DNA from: an uncultured Bacilli bacterium
Lineage (GTDB): Bacteria > Bacillota_I > Bacilli_A > RF39 > UBA660
Length of the DNA: 16,593 nt
Direction of reading: 5' to 3'
Assembly: GCA_947623855.1 (NCBI GenBank)
Contig: CANQHW010000006.1
Span: forward strand, 1 to 16,593
The translations under genes were made by a program, and so were the position numbers. Positions 1-6,148 of this stretch are shown one piece after another. The notes below the pieces were generated by a model, which saw nothing but the letters and a program-made list of their open reading frames with translations, was not told the DNA's origin and ran no database searches. Each line of letters begins with the position of its first letter. Positions within the stretch are counted from its first letter, which is position 1.

Positions 1-11
1 ATCACTTCCTT
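1..11 (-). promoter_or_regulatory. Shine-Dalgarno site of a leftward gene outside the window
   Basis: Read on the minus strand these bases are AAGGAAGTGAT, close to the extended anti-SD complement AAGGAGGTGAT. A minus-strand gene would begin just left of the window and be divergent from the ferredoxin. The start codon itself is not visible. Confidence 0.4.
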
Positions 12-61
12 ACCTATTTTAATAATAACATAATTTTACATTTTTTTAAATGCTTTTTTTC

Positions 62-90
62 TTGCGTTAGACACTTACCTTTAGTATAAT
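62..90 (+). promoter_or_regulatory. Sigma-A type promoter of the ferredoxin gene
   Basis: TTGCGT at 62-67 and a perfect TATAAT at 85-90 are separated by 17 bp. The SD (GAGGAGGA, 99-106) and the ATG at 115 follow, which gives a short leader. Confidence 0.75.
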
Positions 91-114
91 TTTTTTATGA
101 GGAGGAAAACTTAA

Positions 115-315
115 ATGGCAAAATTAGTTGTTAATGATAATTGTGTAGGATGTGGAGCTTGTGCGGCATCATATCCTGATACGTTTGCTATTGATGATGA
201 GGGACGTTCTACAGTAATAAATAATGAAGAAACAGAGGCGGAAACTCTAAACGAAATGGCAAGTATTTGTCCTTTTGGAGCAATTGAAGTAAAGAATGAA
301 ACATCTAACGATTAA
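115..315 (+). CDS. Small [4Fe-4S] ferredoxin
   Basis: A 66-residue soluble electron carrier. Cys10, Cys13 and Cys16 form a CxxCxxC motif (CVGCGAC), and Cys52 in CPFGAI is the fourth ligand, so one [4Fe-4S] cluster is expected. In two-cluster ferredoxins the first motif continues to a fourth Cys before Pro. Here that position reads SYP (Tyr20-Pro21), and no second CxxCxxC is present, so the protein belongs to the single-cluster, Bacillus/Thermotoga-like type. The region between the motifs and the C-terminus is acidic, as is usual for ferredoxins. The start is fixed by a strong SD nine bases before the ATG. The gene appears monocistronic, with its own promoter and terminator. Its stop codon (313-315) overlaps the stop of the convergent rluB. 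The redox partner cannot be told from the context. Confidence 0.92.
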   Translation: MAKLVVNDNCVGCGACAASYPDTFAIDDEGRSTVINNEETEAETLNEMASICPFGAIEVKNETSND

Positions 316-329
316 TTAGATGTTTTTTT
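299..329 (+). terminator. Terminator of the ferredoxin gene, containing both convergent stops
   Basis: The arms AAACATCTAA (299-308) and TTAGATGTTT (316-325) form a 10-bp stem around a 7-base loop, followed by a T run (323-329). The stop codons of the ferredoxin (313-315) and rluB (312-314 on the minus strand) both lie in or beside the loop. Minus-strand transcription has only a short U tract, so termination is mainly for the ferredoxin. Confidence 0.8.
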
Positions 330-1034
330 ATAATTATATAATTTTTTTACTTCTTTTAGAGAAAGGGTTCTATATCTTCCTAAAGGAAGATTATCTAAAG
401 TTAGAAAACCATAGGTTTCTCTTTTTAATTTAACTACTTTATGTCCTAAACTACCAAATAACTTTTTAACAATATGATTTCTTCCTTCAACAATAGTAAC
501 ACTTACTAAAGTAGAATCATTTTCTTTATTATATTTTTTAATTTTAATATTTTTAACTTCACATACTCTATCTTCTATTTTAAGACCTTTTTTTATTTTA
601 TATAACTCATCCATAGTAATTTTACCGGTTACTCTAGCAACATAAGTTTTTTCTAATTCATTTTTCGGATGCATTAAAATATTAGTTAACTCTCCATCAT
701 TAGTAAGTAAAAGTAACCCTGTAGTATCATAATCTAATCTACCTATAGGGTAGATTCTTTCATTACTATCTATTAAATCAGTTACTACTTTTCTGCCTAA
801 TTCATCACTTACTGATGTAATATACCCACTAGGTTTATTTAATAAATAATATACTTTATTACTCTTTTCTAAGATATTACCTTCTACTTCAATAGTATCA
901 TTATTACTTACTTTAGTACCTAATTCTTTAATAATACTACCATTTACTTTTACTTTACCTTCTACAATCAACTTTTCAGCTTTTCTTCTAGAAGTATATC
1001 CATAATCTGCTATAACCTTTTGTAATCGTTCCAC
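312..1034 (-). CDS. rluB: 23S rRNA pseudouridine synthase, RsuA/RluB family
   Basis: A 240-residue enzyme that isomerises a specific uridine in large-subunit rRNA. Residues 1-60 form an S4 RNA-binding domain (RLQKVIADYG, then TSRRKAEKLI and GKVKVNG). The catalytic domain follows, with the family signature GRLDYDTTGLLLLT. Asp101 in GRLD is the catalytic aspartate. The later block EGRNHIVKKL matches the family's EGRNRQVRRM motif with some changes. Length and domain order are normal for RluB/RsuA-type enzymes; RluB is preferred over RsuA by analogy with low-GC Gram-positives, not by a decisive residue. The start is GTG. An in-frame TAA lies immediately upstream, the SD GGTGAT ends four bases before it, and no Met codon occurs until residue 121. 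An extended -10 promoter precedes it. Confidence 0.93.
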   Translation of the reverse strand: MERLQKVIADYGYTSRRKAEKLIVEGKVKVNGSIIKELGTKVSNNDTIEVEGNILEKSNKVYYLLNKPSGYITSVSDELGRKVVTDLIDSNERIYPIGRLDYDTTGLLLLTNDGELTNILMHPKNELEKTYVARVTGKITMDELYKIKKGLKIEDRVCEVKNIKIKKYNKENDSTLVSVTIVEGRNHIVKKLFGSLGHKVVKLKRETYGFLTLDNLPLGRYRTLSLKEVKKLYNYKKTSN

Positions 1035-1055
1035 TTATATCACCACTTGTTAAAG

Positions 1056-1064
1056 ATTATACCA
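1056..1064 (-). promoter_or_regulatory. Extended -10 promoter element of rluB
   Basis: The minus strand reads TGGTATAAT, a TGn extension joined to a perfect -10 hexamer (hexamer at 1056-1061). There is no convincing -35, as extended -10 promoters allow. The rluB SD lies 11 bases downstream. Confidence 0.55.
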
Positions 1065-1073
1065 CATATTTTA

Positions 1074-2399
1074 TTATGGAACTAGAATATATGGGGAATC
1101 CACACTTCCATCTCCTTCCCCGCTCTTTATTTTTACACTGGATAACAGATATAAAGTCGGCCGCACGGCATTCGCACTGATTGCGTGGTTGTAGTCGACA
1201 CGCCCGGACGTATAGACAGCGAAGACATAGTAGGATTCGGACGAAAGCGGCGTAATCGTCCATTGATATGTACTAGAATCATATAACCAAGCATTTTTTG
1301 CACAATCGGTATATGCCGTTGCATCTCGATCTGACCGCCAATTATACAATACCGTATCTAAACATTTTTGTCTGTTATATGTTTCTCCTCCACTTGTTGC
1401 ATATCCATAATCACTGGGATACATTAAGCCGATTAGATTGTCATAGTGATTAGCATTCGAACCATTTACTGTTGTACTTCGTTCGGCTTCATAATATTGC
1501 GATGTGGTTACATCAGTATCGCTTGTTGGTCCTCCTAAATCCCATACTACTTTCTCGATCATCGCTTTACTCGCAGTGTATATTCCTTTTTGCTTAATAC
1601 TATTTGAATCTGTCCATGTATATCCATTTTTTAAATAATAACTTGTACTATTTAAAAAACTTGTATTTAATTGTGCTTTCGCCCAGTTATTTACATCTGA
1701 ACTATGCCATGCTCTTTCCCCTATACTATCAGCTCTTATTATTTTTACTCTATCTATTGCTCTATAATTTGTTGGTTCTACTACATTAATAAGTCCGACA
1801 ATCCGCCATTTCTCACAATCATGGGTTGTATCTGTAGCATTTGTTCCAGTTAAATTATCATAACTTTTACAATTGTACCAGATATAATTATTTGGAGTTG
1901 CTCCGATATATCTTAAATTATGTTGCAACGAAGTATCTTCTGCTATATTTGCTACTTCTAATCCATGTTTAGCTATACATTCATTTAAGGGCATATTATC
2001 AGTACACACTTCTGATAAAGATGGAATAGTTCCCTTTTTAAATAATATAGTACATTTATTGGGTCCAGTAGAATTTAAATCTAATGACCATGTTCCATAA
2101 TTCCATGTTGCGGTGGTTATTCCTTCTGTAGTACACTCTATTCCACTATATATTACGCCATCTGTTGGTTTTGGAAAACTAGTTTGAGATACACCATCTA
2201 CTTTTACTGCTAATTCTATATCTTTTCTATTTATTTTTACTCGAGTATATATTATTCTTTTACTATATCTTACTTGATAAAATGCATATGATGTTCCAAC
2301 AACAGCAATAACTAATAATAGAAAAGAAAATGCAATAAATCTATTTCTACCTCCATGTTGGATCTTTCTTAATTCTTTCTCGGGATTAAATCTAAACAT
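1074..2399 (-). CDS. Membrane-anchored surface protein with C-lectin-like C-terminus; probable target of a diversity-generating retroelement
   Basis: A 441-residue protein with a basic cytoplasmic N-terminus and one membrane segment (about 21-41, ending SYAFYQ); the rest should be outside the cell. A Cys-containing region of about 90-200 leads to an EKWRIVGLINV strand. The stretch 213-430 resembles surface proteins of gut Bacillota whose C-terminal fold is C-lectin/FGE-like: VKIIRADSIG, GLMYPSDYGYATSGG, an NxWLY block, WTITPLS, then AVRPTLYL and a terminal GDGSVDSPY. I recall this family from memory and did not search it. Residues about 386-411, between WTITP and VRP, are encoded by unusually GC-rich DNA dominated by NNC codons, which fits a DGR variable region. 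The paralog at 3377-4681 has the same layout without that bias. The ATG has a good SD (AGGAGTG), and the gene has its own promoter with two flanking repeats. Ligand and exact role are unknown. Confidence 0.8.
   Translation of the reverse strand: MFRFNPEKELRKIQHGGRNRFIAFSFLLLVIAVVGTSYAFYQVRYSKRIIYTRVKINRKDIELAVKVDGVSQTSFPKPTDGVIYSGIECTTEGITTATWNYGTWSLDLNSTGPNKCTILFKKGTIPSLSEVCTDNMPLNECIAKHGLEVANIAEDTSLQHNLRYIGATPNNYIWYNCKSYDNLTGTNATDTTHDCEKWRIVGLINVVEPTNYRAIDRVKIIRADSIGERAWHSSDVNNWAKAQLNTSFLNSTSYYLKNGYTWTDSNSIKQKGIYTASKAMIEKVVWDLGGPTSDTDVTTSQYYEAERSTTVNGSNANHYDNLIGLMYPSDYGYATSGGETYNRQKCLDTVLYNWRSDRDATAYTDCAKNAWLYDSSTYQWTITPLSSESYYVFAVYTSGRVDYNHAISANAVRPTLYLLSSVKIKSGEGDGSVDSPYILVP
1149..1262 (-). 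other. Putative DGR variable region within the surface-protein gene
   Basis: Over 1141-1260 I count 63 G+C in 120 bases (52%). The aligned part of the paralog (3421-3540) has 29 in 120 (24%). On the coding strand only 23 of the 120 bases are A. From the Pro codon of WTITP through the VRP motif I count 31 codons: 14 end in C, 8 in G, 7 in T and 2 in A, the reverse of neighbouring genes. Runs such as TCC TAC TAT GTC TTC GCT and GAC TAC AAC CAC are what adenine mutagenesis of template AAC/AAT codons yields. The segment ends with the GC-rich GTGCGGCCG (VRP), which could serve as the 3' homology anchor. No template repeat or reverse transcriptase is in the window, so the call rests on composition, codon pattern and position. 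Boundaries are approximate. Confidence 0.6.
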
Positions 2400-2414
2400 A
2401 ATATCACTCCTTTT

Positions 2415-2429
2415 TAGTGCTATAAGCCC
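2415..2429. repeat. Proximal copy of 15-bp operator-like repeat
   Basis: TAGTGCTATAAGCCC occurs here and again, identically, at 2468-2482. Its core GTGCT-ATA-AGCCC is a near-palindrome with four of five arm positions paired, which would suit a dimeric HTH protein. This copy lies just downstream of the -10 of the surface-protein promoter, around the start of the transcript. Confidence 0.65.
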
Positions 2430-2440
2430 TAATATATATT

Positions 2441-2469
2441 AATATAGCATAATTGTTTTTATTTGTCTA
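2441..2469 (-). promoter_or_regulatory. Promoter of the variable surface protein
   Basis: On the minus strand TAGACA (2464-2469) and TATATT (2441-2446) are separated by exactly 17 bp, each with one mismatch to consensus. One repeat copy abuts and slightly overlaps the -35, and the other lies about 12 bp beyond the -10. Binding at either would be expected to affect RNA polymerase. Confidence 0.7.
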
Positions 2470-2482
2470 GTGCTATAAGCCC
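2468..2482. repeat. Distal copy of 15-bp operator-like repeat
   Basis: An identical TAGTGCTATAAGCCC, 53 bp (start to start, about five helical turns) from the proximal copy, so both boxes face the same side of the DNA. It overlaps the last two bases of the surface-protein -35 and lies in the leader side of the divergent XRE gene. Confidence 0.65.
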
Positions 2483-2533
2483 ATAAACAAATAGCAAAAT
2501 ATATAAGAAAATAAGTTTAAGGAGTTGGTACTT

Positions 2534-2764
2534 ATGGCACCAAAACATGACGATAATTATTATTATGATATAGTAAGAAGAAATATAAAAAAATATCGGA
2601 AAGAAAAAGGATATACTTTACAAAAATTAGCAGAAGAAGTAGAAATGAGTATGGATTATTTAGCAGAAATAGAAAGTGAAAAAAGAAAAAAGAGTTTCAG
2701 TTTAGCTATTTTAGGTCGCATTGCTGATACTCTAAATATTGATATAATTAAATTTTTTGAATAA
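2534..2764 (+). CDS. Small XRE-family helix-turn-helix regulator
   Basis: A 76-residue protein that is almost only a Cro/C1-type DNA-binding domain. The first helix is DIVRRNIKKYRKEKGY. The HTH is TLQKLAEEVEMSMDYLAEIESE, with the residues about LAEEV as helix 2 and MDYLAEIE as the recognition helix. The closing helices are SLAILGRIADTLN and DIIKFF. No ligand or protease domain is present. The start is the ATG at 2534, which has AAGGAG (2519-2524) nine bases upstream; a TTG at 2525 directly abuts that SD and is unlikely to be used. The gene is divergent from the variable surface protein. The two 15-bp boxes lie in the shared intergenic region, so it is the natural candidate to bind them. That is inference from position. 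Confidence 0.88.
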   Translation: MAPKHDDNYYYDIVRRNIKKYRKEKGYTLQKLAEEVEMSMDYLAEIESEKRKKSFSLAILGRIADTLNIDIIKFFE

Positions 2765-2777
2765 TAAAAATATATTA

Positions 2778-3275
2778 TTAATTTAATAAACTATTTAATT
2801 GTTTTAAGAGTTTTAAAAATTCTTCTTCGCGTTCATAAGATAAGACTATATTTGGTACTTTAGTTGATTTATCTTCAATATCGGTTTCATTTAAAGGATT
2901 AGAATTATCTATTTTTTTAATATTTATTCCAGCCTTATTACTTTCTTCTTCATAGTTTAAGGCATAATTTTTATGTTGTTTGATTAATTCATCATAACTT
3001 ATAATAGCTTTTTCTTCTTGTTCAGTTTCATAGTCCGTTAAGTCGATATTATTATAAGGTGTATGTTCATCTATTTCTTTAGATAATGCTACTAAGTCTA
3101 AGTCATCATCTAAATCTTTATCTAAGGTATAAGTATATTCTTCATCACTAGTTCTTACGATATATAGTAAAGAAACTATTAAGACTATTAAAGCCATAAC
3201 AGAGAAGAATAAGACATAGTCAATTAATTCTAAAGACTTTAAAAAACTAATTATATCTGTAATAATATCAAACAT
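2778..3275 (-). CDS. Single-pass membrane protein with acidic soluble domain, unknown function
   Basis: 165 residues. An N-terminal segment of about 20 residues is followed by one strong membrane helix (about 20-40, YVLFFSVMALIVLIVSLLYIV). A highly acidic, probably cytoplasmic, tail follows (DKDLDDDLDLVALSKEIDEH, then many E, D and N residues). It ends in a short amphipathic helix (EREEEFLKLLKQLNSLL). There is no signal cleavage site, Cys or catalytic motif that I can see, and I do not recognise the family. The start ATG at 3275 has an SD of the GTGGTGG type. The gene lies downstream of, and codirectional with, the second surface protein (100 bp apart) and converges on the XRE gene. A scaffold or envelope-associated role is possible but not shown. 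Confidence 0.75.
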   Translation of the reverse strand: MFDIITDIISFLKSLELIDYVLFFSVMALIVLIVSLLYIVRTSDEEYTYTLDKDLDDDLDLVALSKEIDEHTPYNNIDLTDYETEQEEKAIISYDELIKQHKNYALNYEEESNKAGINIKKIDNSNPLNETDIEDKSTKVPNIVLSYEREEEFLKLLKQLNSLLN

Positions 3276-3327
3276 AATACCACCACATATTTATTTTATC
3301 ATTAAATTATTATAAAAAAAATATTTA

Positions 3328-3355
3328 ATTTACTATTTACACTATTTTAGTAAAT
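3328..3355. repeat. Inverted repeat upstream of the acidic membrane protein
   Basis: ATTTACTA (3328-3335) and TAGTAAAT (3348-3355) form an 8-bp inverted repeat around a 12-base spacer. Further TTTAC/GTAAA elements recur to 3378. There is no U tract, so an operator is as likely as a terminator. AT-rich chance similarity is possible. Confidence 0.35.
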
Positions 3356-3376
3356 ATGTAGTAAATATTATGTAAA

Positions 3377-4681
3377 TTAAATATTATAAGGATTTTGAAG
3401 AGTACCATCACCAGTTACAGTAACATTTTTACGGATGTTGATAACTGGTCTTATGCCTTTTTCACTGGTTATTAGTGTAGTATCTTTTAAATCATTAGTA
3501 AAGGCATTTACAGAATAAATATATAATTCATTAATATTATTATTTTTATAACTAGGACTCATTGTCCACCAACCATTAGTATTTTTAGGGTTATATAAAT
3601 AATTATTAATATTTGGATTATTACTATAATTACCAGCAAATAATACTTCATTAACATTTATTAACCCGATTTTTAAAGATAAACGATTATTACATTTAAA
3701 ACTAGGATTTTTATCTAAGACATTTTTATAACTAGCATATTGTTCTTGATAACCATCAATATTGATTATTTCTGAATCATTACAAAAACTATTAGTGACA
3801 AGTTTATCTTCATAAGATTTTAGGTTATTATCATACCAACTATTTAAGAATAAGTTAATAGGACTTTCTAAATAATTTATTTCTAATTTATTATCATAGA
3901 TAGTTGTTTCATCTAAAATACTATCTAGGATTAATCTAACACTATTATCGCCATTTATACGAATAATTCGCCATGTATATCCCGCAAAAGAAACATAGTT
4001 ATTAGTAACTTTACCTCGAAAATAATATGTTGTTCCTAAATCATCTTCACTTTTAATTAAGCCTTCATTATTAACACTATTTTCTTTACCTGGTAAAGTA
4101 AGAGGTTCTTTAACGGGATTATTTTCTAAGATAGTACTAGCAAAGTTTTTAATGGGATCAGGTTGTTCTTCTATAATATTTTTTAAGATAGTAAATTTTA
4201 ATTTACCGTTTATTTCTCCAGTATTATTACTATTATTGACTAATTTGATAGTATAGGTTTGAGTTGTTTCCCCAGGGATTTTTACTTGGCTGATTATTTC
4301 ACTAGCATCTTTGGGATAATAACCATTAGTAATAATGCCTCCATTATTAGTTGAAGTAATGTTTAAGGATATTTCACCATCAATAACATTCATAACATCG
4401 TCTAATTCTAAAGAATAATAGGTATCATTAATACTACTATTAGTTATAGAAAAACGAAGAAAATATTCTTGTTGAGGTTTAAAATTAGGGATACTGATTT
4501 CTTCGTTATCAAAATAAGTAACACTTAAATTGTCAATAGTTATAACTGATGAGATAAATTCATTATTTTCTTTAGTTGGAAAAAAAGCGTAAGATACCCC
4601 TAGATAAGAAGCAGTAACTAGTAACACTGCTATGAAAAGAAGGGTTACTTTATATTTTATTTTCATGTTCTTTTTCATCAT
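3377..4681 (-). CDS. Membrane-anchored surface protein, paralog of the variable protein
   Basis: 434 residues. A basic N-terminus and one membrane helix (about 12-33) end in SYAFF, like SYAFYQ in the 1074-2399 protein and reminiscent of the TYAYF end of TasA/camelysin-type leaders. Residues about 40-170 look like a beta-sandwich rich in Asn, Ser and Thr. From about 220 it parallels its paralog: FAGYTWRIIRING, LINVNEVLFAGNYS, WWTMSPS, GIRPVINI, and a closing TGDGTLQNPY. Unlike the paralog, the stretch between WTMSP and IRP is AT-rich with ordinary codon use, so it shows no DGR signature. Two Cys near 300 and 330 could form a disulphide. Of the ATGs at 4687, 4681 and 4678, the one at 4681 lies nine bases from AGGA, whereas 4687 is only three bases away. 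A promoter lies at 4705-4734. Confidence 0.8.
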   Translation of the reverse strand: MMKKNMKIKYKVTLLFIAVLLVTASYLGVSYAFFPTKENNEFISSVITIDNLSVTYFDNEEISIPNFKPQQEYFLRFSITNSSINDTYYSLELDDVMNVIDGEISLNITSTNNGGIITNGYYPKDASEIISQVKIPGETTQTYTIKLVNNSNNTGEINGKLKFTILKNIIEEQPDPIKNFASTILENNPVKEPLTLPGKENSVNNEGLIKSEDDLGTTYYFRGKVTNNYVSFAGYTWRIIRINGDNSVRLILDSILDETTIYDNKLEINYLESPINLFLNSWYDNNLKSYEDKLVTNSFCNDSEIINIDGYQEQYASYKNVLDKNPSFKCNNRLSLKIGLINVNEVLFAGNYSNNPNINNYLYNPKNTNGWWTMSPSYKNNNINELYIYSVNAFTNDLKDTTLITSEKGIRPVINIRKNVTVTGDGTLQNPYNI

Positions 4682-4704
4682 GGGCATCTATCCTATCTAA
4701 TAAA

Positions 4705-4734
4705 ATTATACCAAAATTATGCCCTAAATAACAA
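4705..4734 (-). promoter_or_regulatory. Extended -10 promoter of the second surface protein
   Basis: The minus strand has TGGTATAAT (hexamer at 4705-4710) and TTGTTA at 4729-4734 with an 18-bp spacer. It allows separate transcription although queH ends only eight bases upstream. Confidence 0.62.
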
Positions 4735-4741
4735 GTAAAAA

Positions 4742-5356
4742 TTATTCATTAATTTTATTACGTACAGAATATTTACATCCACAGTAATCTTGACGGTATA
4801 AATTATATTTATGACTTAACTTAATACTTTCTAAATACCCATTTTTCTTTTTAAAATCACTAGGTAAATAATTTACTTGATATTCTTTACCAAGTTTTAA
4901 CCCTATTTCATTAATTAAAGGGGCATTTTTATAGGGGCTTAAAGTTAGAGTAGTAGCAAAATAGTCGAAGTTATTTTTTTGACAAGTTAAAGCGGTTTTA
5001 CCTAATCTTAATTCAAAACATTTTGTACATCTTGCTCCCCTTTCGGGTTCTTTTTCTAATCCTTTAATAACTTGTTCATAAAGGGCATTATCATAATCAC
5101 AATCTAGAAAACTAACGGGATAAGTAGTTTTAAATTCTTTAATAAATCTTTTTTGTTCAGCTTTTCTCTTTATATATTCTTTTTCAGGAGAAATATTGGG
5201 ATTATAATAAAATACCGTTATTTTAAAATAATTAGATAAATAACTAATAACATAACTAGAACAAGGAGCACAACAACTATGTAATAGTAAGGTAGGAACA
5301 ATATTATGATTTTGATTTTCGAATATTAATTTATCTAATTCTTTTTGATAATTCAT
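4742..5356 (-). CDS. queH: Epoxyqueuosine reductase QueH
   Basis: 204 residues, QueH (DUF208) family: reduces epoxyqueuosine to queuosine in the wobble position of tRNAs with a GUN anticodon, the last step of queuosine synthesis. It is the non-cobalamin alternative to QueG. Diagnostic cysteines are present: HSCCAPCSS (Cys28, Cys29, Cys32), RCTKCFELRL (Cys110, Cys113) and YCGCKYS (Cys192, Cys194). These are the expected [4Fe-4S] ligands and redox cysteines. TLTLSPYKN is also typical of the family. The start is the ATG at 5356, with AAAGGTGATATT directly upstream; that SD overlaps the ftsQ stop (5367-5369). A longer reading from 5425 would overlap ftsQ by about 60 bases and has no SD. It is the last gene of the murG operon, possibly coupled to ftsQ. 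No other queuosine gene is in the window. Confidence 0.93.
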   Translation of the reverse strand: MNYQKELDKLIFENQNHNIVPTLLLHSCCAPCSSYVISYLSNYFKITVFYYNPNISPEKEYIKRKAEQKRFIKEFKTTYPVSFLDCDYDNALYEQVIKGLEKEPERGARCTKCFELRLGKTALTCQKNNFDYFATTLTLSPYKNAPLINEIGLKLGKEYQVNYLPSDFKKKNGYLESIKLSHKYNLYRQDYCGCKYSVRNKINE

Positions 5357-5366
5357 AATATCACCT

Positions 5367-6146
5367 TTAATTTTCCTTATTTTCTTCGAGTTCTTTAGCA
5401 CTTTCTTCTTCTTTAATAGAATCATAGGTTTTAAAGACTACGTTATCAGTTCTACTGTCTAAATATAGTATACCTTTTTTATTAGGCATATCAGTGGTAG
5501 AAAAGATTTTAATGTAACTGTTTAATTTATTGATATTGATAGTATTCATATAGACTGTATTGCCATCATTCATACGTAAAATGAAACGGGTGTCATCTAA
5601 GACTTTACCATTAGCATCTTTACTAGGAGAGTATTCTATTTCACTTATTAAAGCTCGAATATCTTTATCGATTTTTTTAAATTCTTTAGTTAGTTTAAGA
5701 TAGATATCATCAGGTACATAGTTTATTAAAGTAGGTAAACTTAAAAAATTATTTTTAGAGATAGTTTTACCATTAGATAAAATAGTTTTATTAAGATTTT
5801 TATTAAAGAATAAGACATCAGCTTCAGTAATATTTAAAGTTATATTACCAAAAATACTTTTTTTTACTTGAATATTATCAATTAAGGGTTCTTGTAATAA
5901 TTCTTTTTTTATTTTACGAGGATTTATTTTAATAAAAGAGGGATAATTATCTAATTTAGCGAGTCTTATTATATAAGCATCACTTAAAGTAGTAGTTCCA
6001 TTAATGATAATTCTTTTAAGAGACATTTGGGCATAGGAATAAACTCCGATTGATAGGAGTATTACTATTAAAAGTAAAATTAAAAAATTTTTAAGACGTA
6101 GTTTCTTTTTATGGACTTTCTTAGTTTCTACTTTTTTTTCACCCAT
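5367..6146 (-). CDS. divIB: Cell-division protein FtsQ/DivIB
   Basis: 259 residues with classic DivIB topology: a short basic cytoplasmic tail (1-19, very Lys-rich), one membrane helix (about 20-38) and an extracytoplasmic part. The latter begins with a POTRA domain (about 42-110, LKRIIINGTTTLSDAYI to the LNITEADVLFF strands) and continues into the FtsQ beta domain. The Lys/Glu-rich C-terminal tail is dispensable in this family. It acts in the divisome with FtsL/DivIC and the FtsW-FtsI synthase. Sequence similarity among DivIB proteins is low, so the call rests on domain order and on location directly after murB, as in the dcw cluster. The SD AGAGGAT lies inside the end of murB, two bases separate the genes, and the queH SD lies across its own stop. 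All this indicates coupled translation. Confidence 0.88.
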   Translation of the reverse strand: MGEKKVETKKVHKKKLRLKNFLILLLIVILLSIGVYSYAQMSLKRIIINGTTTLSDAYIIRLAKLDNYPSFIKINPRKIKKELLQEPLIDNIQVKKSIFGNITLNITEADVLFFNKNLNKTILSNGKTISKNNFLSLPTLINYVPDDIYLKLTKEFKKIDKDIRALISEIEYSPSKDANGKVLDDTRFILRMNDGNTVYMNTININKLNSYIKIFSTTDMPNKKGILYLDSRTDNVVFKTYDSIKEEESAKELEENKEN

Positions 6147-6148
6147 AT

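Noticed and set aside
39..60. CATTT/AAATG hairpin with a following T run, terminator-like on the plus strand
   Set aside because: Only five AT-rich pairs, and the gene to the left appears to run leftward, so no rightward transcript is expected here.
1093..1121. GGGGAA/TTCCCC inverted repeat after the putative variable region, resembling the hairpin found beyond some phage DGR variable regions
   Set aside because: The stem is only 6 bp and the loop 17 bases, unlike the short-loop DGR hairpins; probably chance.
1057..1324. Two other open frames on the minus strand over the GC-rich end of the surface-protein gene
   Set aside because: They overlap the real frame, have no SD, and their products are Cys/Arg-rich noise. 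They stay open because the GC-rich stretch has few stops.
1604..1789. Open frame on the plus strand with Leu/Tyr repeats
   Set aside because: Antisense shadow of the surface-protein gene; composition is an artefact of AT-rich codons and there is no SD.
4721..4727. GCCCTAA upstream of the second surface gene, shared with the edge of the proximal 15-bp box
   Set aside because: Only seven bases agree and the position relative to the promoter differs, so it does not support common regulation.
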